From: Hyperoplus lanceolatus
Lineage: Eukaryota; Chordata; Actinopteri; Uranoscopiformes; Ammodytidae
DNA length: 64,000 nt
Direction: 5' to 3'
NCBI GenBank assembly: GCA_026929865.2
Contig: CM049405.1
Span: forward strand, 23,012,001 to 23,076,000
The notes under the pieces were generated by a model. That model searched no databases. It worked only from the letters and a program-made list of their open reading frames with translations, and was not told the origin of the DNA. Positions 1 through 62,939 of this stretch are shown one piece after another (within the stretch, counting starts at the first letter, position 1; the number at the start of each line of letters is the position of its first letter). The position numbers were made by a program, and so were the translations under genes.

Positions 1-82
1 AGTATTTGACCAATAAAATGTACCACAATTTACCAACAATAATGCTAGGGAGCCATATCATCAGTGTGTTCCCATGTTGGGT

Positions 83-83
<1 letters not shown>

Positions 84-117
<34 letters not shown>

Positions 118-122
118 ACACA
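84..122. repeat. (CA)n microsatellite
   Basis: About 17 CA units with one CCC interruption near the end. Confidence 0.9.
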
Positions 123-1079
123 GTTTGTGTATTACTCATGTTGTGGGGACATTAGATAGTATAACAGTTAAAATTGAATTGAAAAACATCAGAGATGTCA
201 TTATTATGTTACGGGCTATCCCATGTTGTCCGCAAAATGAAGGCATGTCCCCACAACAATATCACTTTTTAACAGAAAATATCCCCACATGATGCGAAAT
301 ACACGCCCATGCAGTTATCTGTTTTCCTGCAGATGCCAGGAATAACAAATCAATCAGCACTTTTCATAATGGAATAGTTGAAGTCCAGCTGTTAGTATTT
401 GTGCTGTCACGCCGAGCCTTTCTTCTTCTGACAGGACTGCTGCTCTCCGTCATGCTCTTCTGAAAGTCCGATTTTTAAAATCTACCGGCTCTTCTCAAAT
501 GCTCTCTCACAAAATAGCTCAAGTAATCTTCAATAAAAGCCCCAAATAATGTGTTTCATCAAAAATGATATATCCTTTGTTGTGAAGTTGTTCTTGAACG
601 AATGAATGGCAAAGAAATTCCTCAATATTTCAGCACAACAGAAACTGCCACCACATTGTGAAAAGGAGGCCTTGATTCTGTCAATGTTGCAGTTGGTGTA
701 GGGGACGTGGTGGAGGATTTTCTTTACAGTGCAAATGAGTTAAATTATAATCTAGTAAATTGATTAGTATTTGATAAAGCAGCATATAATTAGCCAACTA
801 TTGATCATACCTGTCAGATGGAGCAACTGTGGTATCTCAACATTTACAAGTACTTAAAAAAATATATATATTTTTGCCTGCAGTGTTTCATCTTAAACCT
901 GCAAACACTAAATGTGTCAGTCACATTCTTGAGGCATTATAGCTAACATGCAAGCACACACTTTAATATTTACAAATGCAGCAAATATGGAGTACAATTA
1001 GCATTTGTATATAAGTCATGAGTCTCCACTATGTTCACCATCAACTTGCTTTAAATGTCTTCTAATGTGTTTTATGTAT

Positions 1080-1190
1080 TTTAATCTTGCCCCTGTAAAG
1101 CACTTTGGAGTGGCTTTGTGTTTGAATTGTGCTATATAAATAAACTTGCCTTGCCTTGCCTTGCCTTGCCTTGCCTTGCCTTGCTTAATT
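1080..1190 (+). repeat. LINE-type 3' tail ending in (TTGCC)n
   Basis: Contains gtaaagcactttggagtgg and gtgctatataaataaac, the common 3' end of fish LINEs, followed directly by about eight TTGCC units at 1147-1183. Such simple tails are typical of target-primed retrotransposon ends. The clade was not determined. Confidence 0.6.
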
Positions 1191-4100
1191 TGTTTGTTGG
1201 CCTTTTCGGTACTGGCCAAGCTGTGATCAGAACAATTAGGCTGAAAATACTGCCTGTCTGAATCAATGTACTGGCCATTGAAAATGTGTGAGTGTAGTGA
1301 AAAGAGAGGAGAACATCATATTTCTTATTTGTATCGATTCTTTTTAGCGACATGAAGCATTCACTATGATACATTACTGGCAGAATACAAATACAAAAGC
1401 TGCTGGAGACAACTATAGTGAACCTCTGTAAAAAAGTTGGATGATGAAAAATCTCTGGACAAGCCGCATATCAACAACTGAATGTAGTAGTACAGTATGA
1501 GACCGCTAATGTCAGTCACTATTTTGAGCTTCCAGTACATCAGAGTTATTTGCAAGTGTATTCAATTGTACACACACTCCACTTCTATCATTTCTTATCG
1601 CCTACGCAAATCAGCTATTATCAGCTTAAAGCATAATGGGGAGAAAGAAAACTGCCCTTTCCCTGTCATATCTCCAAGTCATCTGCCATGTTTCAATACG
1701 GTCACTTTGAGAACAAATCCTTCTAGTCGCAGATTTGTAATTGAAAGATCCCTGGTATAAAAGATTTGATCAGATGTATCTTGAGACATTTACAAACAAC
1801 ATTTATTTTCCAAACATGTTTTGATAAAATATCGATGTACGATTGGATCAGTATGACTAAAACCAGACTTAATTAATGCAATGTTCTTCTTTGTTGAATA
1901 AGTGGATCTTTGTGAAATTGAGAGCAACGGAGATGGAGGCTTAAAGGTCGAGTGAACACCTGCTTTATCGTCACAAACAACACACATAAACCTTTCTCAA
2001 GAGGCCATTTATGTATTAATACCAGCCGCATGACAGCTGTTACACACTAAAATGCTAAGTCCTTCCAGTATTGTGTGTGAAAAAGTGCCCAGTTAATGAT
2101 TTGCTGGGGTGCTTAATGGCATAAATGAGACAAACAAAATAAATTAAAACATTACCATAAAAAGGTAAATATGGACCACCAGAAAAATGCATGGCCATAT
2201 TGTAACTCCATATTTATTATAACACCAACAATGTCTCAGCCTTGATTAATTAAGCCTTAACCTGCCACAATTTTCACAGTTTCAAACATTGTACACATCA
2301 GTTTGGAACATTTTGGTTCCATTATTGTTTTCGATTTTCTGGGCATCATTCATGCTTGTAAAAACCTTAAAATTGAATTGAAAAACATCAGAGATGGCAC
2401 AAAAGTATGAGCATGTTCAGTATTATAGTCAAAATGGTTTTGGTGGCGTTTAAAAAATATATTTCCTAAATGTTTTAATACACAATTTCAAAATAATTAT
2501 GAGCCCTCAATTGATATCCAGAATGTTTTTTTGGAGACATAATCCTGTCCCCTATTTATATAAGAGGGACATCAATATCTTGTCAAACCAAGCTAGGCTG
2601 CTTAGCTCATGGTTGCATAGGAAGCTGGAGCTTAACCCAGGCCTGGCAGTAAGCAGCTAGAGAGCCCCATATTTTTCCTCAGATGTTGAAATTGGAGATA
2701 TTAAAAAGGGGCATAACAGCGATTTAGTATTTCACGTCCATAAAATTAATAGAGTTGCCAGGGACACATATAAAAAAAGGAATCGGCAAAATAAAAGCAG
2801 CAGGGGTAGAGATATCCTCACTTTTACTCAAGCTCTACAAACAATAGAAAATTCCCACAATGCAACCCAGAAGCATCATTGTTACACAGGTCTGACAGCA
2901 AATATCTTTTGTCACCAAACCCAAACTGAGAACAACTAATGATGTTGTCGTGGATTATGGCACTCAATAGCCACAGAAGACATGTTTTACTGTTTTCACA
3001 AGCTCGGTTAGTGTTCTATTTGACACAAACTGATCCTGGAGTGCAACATAGGGTAAAATGCTCTCTCACTCAATGCCTTCGACTTCAATGCTTTGTAGTT
3101 ATACATCCTGAATCAACAATGTCAAGTTAAAAATTAAACCCATCTGTTGCTTTGACTGCTACACCACTGTCAAACTATTTTGATATGTTCTACACTGCAA
3201 AATATTAAGTTCAAGGGTGACAGTTTTGTCCTTACAAAACAGTAGCAAAGCCATACCTGGGACACTTAATCACAGCTGCATGTCACCATTATCCTTTGGG
3301 TCTTTATTGATGGAACTGTTGTCAACTCTGTAGGACAGTGCTCCATTTTCCAATTACTCGCTGCAAAATGTTTTATGTAAGCACTGATTTGATACATAAA
3401 TATGCAAAAAGGACCACTTCGCTGTGCTGTGGTGGATGAGGGGTTTCTAAATGACACAAGCCCCTTAGAGGTTGTTGTTTTTTTGCCTATTGAACACAAA
3501 CGCAATCCATTTGAATTTCATATTTATTCCCCCTGTCATTATACACAAAAGCTTTTGAGTGTTTGTTAGTCTATAGCCCTCTAGCCTGATTGATGCCTCA
3601 GAGCTTTCCCATTGACATGTACATGAGATGGGGCCCTTGAAGTTATTTAGAACTGTCGCATTAATGGAAATCCGGCATCCCTGGACTGTGGCATTGGTTT
3701 GGGATTTGACTGGAGTTATTGCATGCACTCCTTTCATTGTTTCCGCTTTGGAAAAGTTGAAGTGTAGTCTTATTGAGCCGAGTTGTCAAAGGTGGATTCT
3801 CATAAAAAGAGTATGTGTTGTTATTTTATGTTTAATGAACACTCCTTTACGGACCTTGTATCCTTCACCTGATCAGGCTCATGACAGTTGTATTTAAAAG
3901 CTCCCAAATGGTAGATATACTGTAGGCTATGAAATGATCAGAGAGGAAATCCTTTACGGTGACTTGAAATATTGTTTTCCTACAGAAGGATTGATGATGT
4001 CTAGTATCTCCAATAATGATGTTCATGTTAGTGATTCTCGAGCAGAATGTAGCGACTAGCGAGTCACGTTACAGAAGATAATGGAGGGATTCCATCGTCA

Positions 4101-4207
4101 GGGCCTGACCATTTTCTTTTATAGTTAGAAAACCCAGTGAATAAGTCCACAGAGACACATTAAAAATGTTATTATTAAAATAACATGCTAAACTGTTTCT
4201 GTCTTAG

Positions 4208-49933
<45,726 letters not shown>

Positions 49934-50063
49934 CCCTGCAGAAGCTCCCCGCAGCCAGAGCCATTTTGTGAAGAGTAAAGAGTTTAGCCCCTGCTGTCCT
50001 GAGCCAACAAAGTCAGGCTGTATTTTCCTGAAGGGCTGCTATCGGTAAAAGCAGTCGGAGAGC

Positions 50064-50069
50064 AATAAA
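50064..50069 (+). terminator. Possible proximal poly(A) signal of gene 1
   Basis: AATAAA 131 bases after the stop codon, with no clear GT-rich element close behind. A candidate for a short 3' UTR form. Confidence 0.3.
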
Positions 50070-51630
50070 GAAGCCATGCGCACCTACAGTATGTAAGATA
50101 TGAAGCATTACAGTACATAAGCTCGAAAAAGCCCGGCGATGCCAGGATTGTAATAAGTTAGTTCTTGGAAAAGATGGTCGAACTGTTGCTGTATTCTAAT
50201 GCTTCAGATTATTATTATTGTTTGTAATGTTTATATCGTGCACTACAGTGCAAATGTCAGGGAATCAAAGAAAGTGGTATTTTTTAACAGTCAATTGCTG
50301 TAATCTACTGTGAATATGAGTATGTATTACAAACAAAGCTATTTAACTTAATAACACATTTTGGACGATCATATCAGAAAAATAAATAATCGCAGGTGCC
50401 TTTACCTCATCACAGTCGTCACTATTATACAACTGTACAGCCAACACAATTTGCACACATACCGTTATGTCTGAGTAGGTCATGGAAATGAAACATGGTC
50501 AGCACTGAAATACCAGGGCAAAGCTAAAGATATGGTAGTTTTAAGCCACATTAAAAAAATATTTGATGATCATTGATTTAAATCCCAACTGGATTGCGGA
50601 TGTCGGTATTGTTCCACGCCATTTTCGGCAGATACACAATAGTTTTTAGTTTTCTGTGGTATGTTTATCCTGTGACTCCAATTCTGTCAAAAGAAAAGTC
50701 ATTGCATATAAAAGTGGATCTCTCATTGTCTTCTGAAGAGCTGCTTGTACTTTTTAAAATAAATGTAGAATCTGATGATACAACGAACATTCATGAGGTG
50801 TTAACTTTGTCTGATTGATTGATCCCTATACCACTTGGTTGAGTTAAATATGCAGAAAAGTAAGTAAGCCTATTTTCCCCTACTTCCCTTGTAATGTTAA
50901 ACCAGCCTGGATGGAGCTTTGATGAAAAAGAAGGGGAAATGCAGTGGATCTGGCATTGCATTACACAATTGGAATACACAACTTGTTTATTTGTTGTTGT
51001 CGTTTTTGTGTGTACTTTTTTAAATACCTCATAGCCCTCCATCACATATCCATAAGTAACTTTTGTCGTTTGTCAGGCCACCGTTGTAAATAATAACGTG
51101 TTCTTAATAACTTGCTTCTAAAACATAAAGGGGAATTGTATATCATTTAGGGTACTCAGAAATGTATGCTGGATTTATTCTGGAAAGTTGTCATATTTAG
51201 GATTTTAAAAGTTTATATTGTCCATAAAAGTTAATATAAACATGTTTTCACGATACATTTGAAGAAAGTTATAACTACATACTGTTCGTATCTGATCAAG
51301 TCCACTCAAAGTTGTAAGCTTTTTTTCCACAATAACAATTGATTTTTTTGAATGTTTATGATCAACTGGAAAACGAAGAAGCATTACTTGTAATAATACC
51401 AGTCTATTCTGTATAGTTTGCTTTGTCCATAGGCAGACTCCTGTAATACTGAATACTGTGCGAACACCATAGACTTACTTGTATGGGATGTAGCAAACCA
51501 GATTATTATCTCACCTATCTGCACCTGCTTGATTCAGTCAAACTGCAAATGCTTCTGACACACATACTTTAAATTATAATGTATATGTCCACAGTAGAGA
51601 TGTACATACTCTGGAAAATGTATATGCTGA

Positions 51631-51636
51631 AATAAA
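51631..51636 (+). terminator. Poly(A) signal AATAAA, likely distal site of gene 1
   Basis: Canonical hexamer with a downstream GT-rich element at 51661-51679. The best-supported of the candidate signals after the gene 1 stop. Confidence 0.5.
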
Positions 51637-51660
51637 TTGTTAAACAAGACATCCGTGCAT

Positions 51661-53359
51661 CTGTGTGTTGCATTGTCTGCGGTTATTTGCTTAGATGACG
51701 AAGAAATAAATGAGAATTCTGTTCAGGGTGTTACAGCATACCTTATCTGATGATGCACCAGTGACATGCAATATTAATTCAGAATCATAGGCATTTTGAC
51801 TATGAAAACTGATTGTTCAAAGTAGTTGAACATACTCCAAAGAGATAATGAAATATGTGTTTTTGTTTTCTTTCTGGGAGCATTAGGAGAATATAAATTA
51901 CATGCACATGTTTGTGTAACACGTCTAAAGATAAAGTGAGGATATACATAGTAGCAACAAGCGTAACGACTAGAGGCATGTGATAGATTACCATCAAACA
52001 AATGAGACTGAAGCATGACACATGAAGACACCAGAAAGCAGGGTTTCTACCCTGAGAACTAAAAGACAGAAAACTGTAAGATTTATTTATTGCCATAAGT
52101 ACTTGGAGGATTTACACCAATATGATATCAATATGGTTCTATGATATCAAACTAGTCTCAATGTGGAAACTAGAGAAAGCTGTGCATTGTTGCTGAAGCT
52201 GCTTGTTGATTGAAGAAGTAAAAGTTGCTCCAGCAGTGTGGTCCATTTTTACTACCAGGCTATCTGCTTCCAAACTTTAAACACACCTTGAGTCCATCTC
52301 TCCACTTAACATACAAATGTGACACTGTAATCAATGATGAGTATGTATCCACAAATGTGGAACTATTCGTCATTAAAGTGAGAGGGTGTAATGTATCTAT
52401 CCTACTGGGATACCCCAATTCACAGGGATTTGTATTAAACATATCAAGATAATCCCCTATCACTTTGACTCTGCTTGCAGTGTTTATGGTGTTACTGGAA
52501 TGTAGTTGTTATTTCATGAGGTGTGCACTCTCCTATCAAAAGTTGGCACCATGACAACAAAGTTTACAGGGATTTGATATCGTACATGCAACAGAAAGAA
52601 AATTAGATATTTGTCAAAGTATTCAGCAATAGAGCAAATTTTATGATTTGTGTTTTCTTGAGTAACTGTGAAGTATAGGTTAACATGTGGCCAAGGGACA
52701 ACCTTAAAAAACAAATCTCTTGATCCACGTACACTGTCCTTGTTAAATAAAAAAGAATAAATAAAGTAGCTTAGACACAAAATGTTGCCAAACTAAATGT
52801 ACATTCGAGAGTTTTCATTTGTATGACAGAAGGCCAAACTCAATCTGCTGACAATGTCTCAGGCATTTTGTAGCTGTTCTGAACAGCAACAGCATGGACA
52901 TCGAGGCAAGATTGTTTTTCTCAAAATTCAAAATGTCTTGAAAGAATTCATAGGTCAGACAGACTGGCACATAGTGATAATTGCTGAGGGACAGATTGTC
53001 TTGTTGCTTCCAAAGATAATCAACAGATCTGGGCAGTGTTGTGGCATGATAGAAGTCCATAAAAAATATTTTCAACCAGTAGCAGATATGATATGTGTTA
53101 TTCTCACTGATCCCTCCCTTTGTTGGTGTCAATCAGTCAATCAAGCATCGTCACATAGGAGTTCCAATCAAACTTTGTGCTGGCACAAGACCTACAAAAT
53201 CAGTGAAAGGACAGACAGTAACCATTCTCGCTTTGCTTGGATATAAAGTTCACAGACCAGACTACTTAACACTTAACACACAAATGTATAGTATTTGTTT
53301 GTTGTGTAAGGCAATGCATCTGGAAAACTAAGCCATATTCCATGAAACCAAACACTTGG
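51661..53359. other. Intergenic, left part
   Basis: No supported gene. Open frames at 52854-53246 (+) and 52815-53132 (-) overlap on opposite strands and match nothing I know. tggcaatgcatc-type text at 53310-53340 recurs in direct orientation at 55330-55360, so part of this is repeat-derived. Confidence 0.4.
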
Positions 53360-54264
53360 GAGCAAATTAGGACAGACAATAAACAAACCAGTGATAATTT
53401 ACATAATATGAGGTGGGATATGCATATTATCCTAAAGACCGATATATGCGGTACACATAAGTGAATACTAAGGATATTAATTAGCCCCAAGGACCAGATT
53501 AATTTGTAGGGTAATGTGCAAGTGAAATAGACAGATGCTATGTTCACAGTTGTAGTTTCATTTTTAAGGAATAAACTTGGTTAAATTAATGGTTTAGCAT
53601 TTAGGGAAATATGCTCAGATGCTCTCTAGCTGAATATTAAATGAAATATTGATACCACTCTTACAGTATCTCACAAAAGTGAGTACACCCCTCACATGTC
53701 TTCAAATATTTCATTATATCTTTCCATGGGACAACACTGAATAAATTACACTTTGATACAATGTTAAGTAGTCAGTGTACAGCTAGTATAACAGTGTAAA
53801 TGTACTGTCCCCTTAAAATAACTCGACACACAGCCATTAATGTCTAAACTGCTGGCAACAAAAGTGAGTACACCCCTAAGTGAAAATGTCCAAATTCGGC
53901 CCAAAGTGTCAATATTTTGTGTTGCCATCATTATTTTCCAGTACTGCCTTAACCCTCTTGGGCATGGAGTTCACCAGAACTTCACAGGTTGCCACTGGAA
54001 TCTTCTTCCACTAATTCATGATGACATCACAGAGCGATGAGACCTTGCACTCCTCCACCTTCCGTTTGAGGATGCCCCACAGATGCTCAATAAGGTTTAG
54101 GTCTGGAGACTTGGCCAGTCCATCACCTTTACCCTCAGCTTCTTTAGCAAGCCAGTGGTCGTTCGGAGGTGTGTTTGGGGTTGTTATCATGTTGCAGTAC
54201 TGCCCTGCGGCCCAGTTTATGAAGGGAGGGGACCATGCTCTGCTTCAGTATGTCGCAGTACATG

Positions 54265-54850
54265 TTAGAATTCAATGAACTGTAGATCCCCAGTGCTGGC
54301 AGCACTCATGCAACCCCAGACCATGACACTCCAACCACCATGCTTGACTATAGGCAAGACATACTTGTCTTTGTACTCCTCACCTGGTTGCAGCCCCACA
54401 CTCTTAACACCATCTGAACCAAATAAATGTATCTTGGTCTCATCAGACCACAGGATATGGTTGCTTATCTTCAGCAAACTTTTTGTGGGGTTTCTTTTGC
54501 ATCATCTTTAGAAAAGGCTTTCTTCTGGGACAACAGCCATGCAGACCACTATGATGCAGTGTGTGGCGTATGATCTGAGCACTGACAGGTTGACCCCTCA
54601 CCCCTTCAAGCCCTGCAGCAATGCTGGCAGCACTCATACGTCTATTTTCCAAAGCCAACCTCTGGGTATGACGCTGACCATGTGCACTCAACCTTCGTAA
54701 ACTGGGCCGCAGGGCAGTATTGCAACATGATAACGACCCCGAACACACCTCCAAGACGACAAGTGGCTTGCTAAAAAAGCTGAGGGTAAAGGTTATGGCC
54801 TGGCCAAGCATGTCTCCAGACTTAAACCCTATTAAGCATCTTTGGGGCAT
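54265..54850 (-). pseudogene. Tc1-type transposase, middle part (copy 2)
   Basis: Two minus-strand frames together give the HTH-like RLALENRRMSAASIAAGLEG, then NHILWSDETKIHLFG and GGWSVMVWGCMS. A small deletion near 54464-54475 shifts the frame relative to copy 1. Confidence 0.8.
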
Positions 54851-55022
54851 CCTCAAACGGAAGGTGGAGGAGCGCAAGGTCTCTAACATCCACCAGCTCC
54901 GTGATGTCGTCATGAATGGGCGGAAGAGGGTTCCAGTTGCAACCTGTGAAGCTCTGGTGAACTACATGCCCAAGGGGGTTAAGGCAGTGCTGGAAAATAT
55001 TGGTGGCCAAACAAAATATTGA
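54720..55022 (+). pseudogene. Tc1-type transposase C-terminus, inverted arm (copy 2)
   Basis: Open from MQHDNDPEHTSK through MAWPSMSPDLNPIKHLWGI to QTKY stop. The catalytic-region IEHLW of copy 1 is IKHLW here, so the last catalytic Glu is lost. Confidence 0.85.
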
Positions 55023-55102
55023 CACTTTGGGCCAAATTTGGAATTTTTTTCTTAGTGGTGTACTCACTTGTTGCCAGCAGTTTAGACATTAATGGCTGTG
55101 TG

Positions 55103-55754
55103 CCTCCGCCAGAATCACACAACACATGGAGGCACAGCAAACAGCAGCCAGGTTCCTTTGCGAGAAATGACTTTCAGGGCGCTTGACAAGGTGCATCAAT
55201 AGGTAACACACTGTGCACACAGTGTTATAATTATAACATTAAGCCTGGCCAGACCCGGTTCAGAGGAGAAAGCATGGAAGCATATGTGCTCAGGGAGAGA
55301 ATCTAACCTCTAGTTACAATATGTGTGTTGCTTATGGCAATGCATCCGTAGAAACTTAACCAAACTCCAAACAAACCCAGTCCATTACCTTGATTTGGAA
55401 TGGATTCCCATTCTTACTGTGATTACCGATATACAATATAAAAAAGTACATAATAATTAGTTGGGAGACTTAATAGAGTAGCAGTGCTATTATGTGTGGG
55501 ACAATTTCTTGGCAGGAGACTCCAATGGTTACCTGGCAACTTCAAGGTGCACTGCTCCCAGTCAGGAAATAGTTTGGCACCAAACACCCAGTAAAAGTTT
55601 GGTTTCTCACTTGGGTTTTTGTACGGATTAATTATGTCCTGTTGATGTGCTGGTAGACATATTTTGATTTTTTTAGAGAGAGCCGCCCCCAACCACTTTT
55701 TTTCCAGACTTTATTTCATTTTGAGCCAACCAGCAGTAGCTTCTTATACAGACA
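55103..55754. other. Interior of the inverted-repeat element
   Basis: Open frame on minus at 55692-55423 (89 codons) with no recognisable domain. Nothing else identified. Confidence 0.35.
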
Positions 55755-56068
55755 TAAGAGTGCTATCAATATATATATAATTTATATATATAATTTTTAG
55801 CAAGAGAGCATCTAAGCATATTTCCCTAAATGCTAAACCATTAACAACGTTTCTTCCTTAACACTGAAACTACAACTGTGAACATACCATCTGTGTATTT
55901 CACCTGCACATTACCCTACGCATTAATCTGGTCCTTGGGGCTATTTAATATCTTCGCACTCACTCATGCGTGCCACATTTCTTGGTCTTTATGATATAAT
56001 AAGGTGGGATGTCAATATTATCCTGTGATGTATCACTAGTTTGTTTATCGTCTGTCCTAATTTGCTCC

Positions 56069-58489
56069 ATTACAACTAGTTCTACTTTTTGTTCTAATTG
56101 TTATCTCTTATTCTTGTATATTACTAGTGTGTGTTAGATTTGTAAGCAAAATCCTTAGTGTAATACATTACAAGCATTTCACTAAAGGTTGAAATTGACC
56201 AATACATGAAAGACCAACAATGTGCTGTACTAAAAAATAGATACGGCAATATATTGTGATATTTATTTTTGTGATATCTGTCTCGTATCGTCAGCTCCAA
56301 AAATCGATATTTCGAAAAATTCAAGTTTTAAACAAGTTAGAACTACACTTCCACTCCTGTAGATGTCACAGTATGGTTTTTTTTAATTTGAATTATAGTT
56401 TATAATTCTATTTGTACGCTGAGTTATCAATATAATGCCATATGAATGATGTATTAAGTCCACCCACATCGTACACAGCAACTTGTATTTCAGCTCTTTT
56501 TTGAAATGTCCAGGGGAACTATGTGGAATATCGCTATTTATTGCAATATGCTTCATATCCCAATGTATCATGATCTATCATATAGTGAGCCATGTATCGT
56601 GATGCATATCATATTGTCAATTACACAGCCCTAAATAACACCAATCTTTCTTACATGAGTTATGTCTCAACTTCTATATTTCTTTCTCTCAAGACGCAAC
56701 AAAAACATTTCACGTGGAGAACATGTGAAGAGTGTTGATGAGAGCCTCACCCGTGCTGTTGAAAACCCCCTTAAACAGCTCTGGTACTTTAAATCCTGTT
56801 CCATGTCCTTCAGAGGAATTAACATCTGCTCGACCGCTGAGGCCCGTGAGTGCAGCCACTGATTAATACACACAAACGATTATCACTCTAAACAAGCAGA
56901 TCTTGCCTGCTAAATTATTAATGTAGGCGTCCTATGGCCATGACAGAGCACCTGTAATGTTTAATGTGAGTCCTGAGGAGAAGAAACAAACTACATCATT
57001 AAATTGAACCATTCAGATGATTGGATTATTTATCCTCTTAAACAACCGTGGCTGATATGACTCTGTGCTGTAATGTATGTTCTACATATCAGCATTAACT
57101 CCTTTGTTTTCAGAGTTTACTTTATTTGTATAATCATCACTAGAAGACAATCACAATATCCCGCCCAAACCTTAACCCTGCCCGTTCCCTTTTTAAAACA
57201 GCAAAAAGAACAAGAACAAGCATTACAAAATCCATCTTAGGAAGAAAATCAACAGCTGAAAGGAAACAAAGAACAGAAGAAAAGTACAAGACATCCAGGT
57301 CAAATAAATCCATCCCCATAGACTAAACTATCTATGAGATCTGACGTCTCAAAAATATATTTTATGTACACACTCTGCTGTATTGTACTGTACAAAATGT
57401 GGCAACACTTGACACATTCCCTGTAGACATGCAAACACCTTACTGACACTGTAAAATTGTCCATCTCAGAACACCCATGTTCATTTACATCCACTGAAGG
57501 ATTTTTTTTCTTCTTTTCTTGACATAGGAGGATATCCTACAAATAGGGGAAGTGTCTCTCTGCTTCAAGAAAGCTCTTGAATCAGGTTGAGGCGCACTGA
57601 AAAAAGCATCTCATACCTTTTTAGAGATTTCATCATTAGTTTTAAGAAAACTTATTTTTTGATAAAACAATATTAAATGACATATTAATATGGAGAACAT
57701 TTGCAGTGTGGCCTGAAACTAGATTTACTCTATGGCCAATATCCATTACCTTCACATATAATTCATAACATATGCATGACCAGACAGCTGACATAGTGTT
57801 GTACCTGTTTGAGATACTAAACTGACTGCAATGTTGTGTCTCAATGACCTGAGTTGACATAGGTTAACATGACACTAATGGATGACCACTACTGTACAAT
57901 TACAGTATGTTGAACCTCATAAGGCATTGCACATGTCTACACAAGACCTCTGTACAATAAAGTGTGACCTACTGTATAAAGAGTTTCATTTAGGGTGTGT
58001 GATGGCAATGGATTTCAGCAGGAAGTAGCACTTATTCAGGAGCGACTCGGCTGTGGTGAATTTACGTGACTTTCTATGATTTTTTTCCCGCATATGGCTG
58101 GAGCATTTCTTGTGCGACAATACGACAACCTTAAAGAGAGGTGTTATCAAATGTGTACATCCGTGTTCTTTCTGTGTTCTTCCCAAGTGCTACCACAAAG
58201 GAGACTAACATGGCTAAATGAGTGAAGCCGAGAACGGGAAAAAAGAACCATGCACTTGGTACGTGTGGATGACTACAGCCCAGACAGCATATAAAAAGAT
58301 GGAGGCAGCCTTTCCCCCAGCGCTTTGCTGATAAAACGGAGCGTCCCAAAACAGAAATGCGGGAGGGCAGATTCCCCACCTCAAGTCCCGGCAATGCAAG
58401 TGTCACTGGTGTGTCCTTCGGTTATCTTTTCAACACATTTACACAGCAGCATAAACAGTCACACACTACAGTGCTTTATCTCTCTCTCA

Positions 58490-58490
<1 letters not shown>
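56069..58490. other. Intergenic, right part
   Basis: 56225-56635 is a patch of gatatcgt/cgatacatg-like text of the kind seen in a decayed fish DNA repeat; related text reappears at 63880-64000. No supported gene. Part may be the 3' UTR of gene 2; a minus-strand AATAAA is at about 57122-57127, and its use is uncertain. Confidence 0.4.

Positions 58491-58582
<92 letters not shown>
58491..58582. repeat. (AC)n microsatellite in the likely 3' UTR of gene 2
   Basis: About 46 uninterrupted AC units. Read with gene 2 it is a (GU)n run starting about 115 bases after the stop, so it is probably transcribed in that 3' UTR. Confidence 0.95.
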
Positions 58583-58584
<2 letters not shown>

Positions 58585-58695
58585 GACCCAGTGTCCATGT
58601 CCGGCTAAACACTTGGTCCAAACGCAAAAGGCCTTGAGGGATTTTAGCTGAATTCCTCAAGCTCTGCCAAAGGTCCGACCCTCAAAGCCTCCTGC

Positions 58696-62939
<4,244 letters not shown>

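Larger units (their letters stand above)
1..4207 (+). other. Gene 1 intron, left part
   Basis: No exon recognised; the segment expected before exon a is not here. It holds a CA microsatellite (84-122), a small inverted repeat ttgtggggacat / atgtccccacaa at about 139-256, a LINE-type tail at 1080-1190, and a 30-base sequence present twice (168-197 and 2367-2396). The rest is AT-rich with nothing I recognise. Confidence 0.6.
49934..51660 (+). other. Probable 3' UTR of gene 1
   Basis: No exon was found downstream of the TAA. AATAAA signals lie at 50064-50069, 50381-50386 and 51631-51636. The distal one is followed about 25 bases later by the GU-rich stretch ctgtgtgttgcattgtctg, a good poly(A)-site context. 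Several signals suggest alternative 3' ends. The extent is inferred. Confidence 0.5.
53664..55102. mobile_element. Palindromic Tc1-like element, copy 2
   Basis: Same family and same internal join as copy 1: the ctgggccgcagg junction lies near 54700. TA at 53662-53663 precedes the left end. The right arm stops at ggctgtgtg (55102), missing about 180 outer bases. Confidence 0.88.
53360..56068. mobile_element. Inverted-repeat element enclosing Tc1 copy 2
   Basis: The left arm at about 53360-53662 inverts to the right arm at about 55755-56068. Shared blocks include gagcaaattaggacagac, ggtttagcatttagggaaat and attgatac/gcactctta. The Tc1 element entered at the TA that ends the left arm. No clear target duplication at the outer ends and no transposase identified. 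Confidence 0.65.

Noticed and set aside
52815-53246. Possible gene between the DPP genes, with overlapping frames on both strands
   Set aside because: No recognisable domain, no splice structure, and adjacent to repeat arms.
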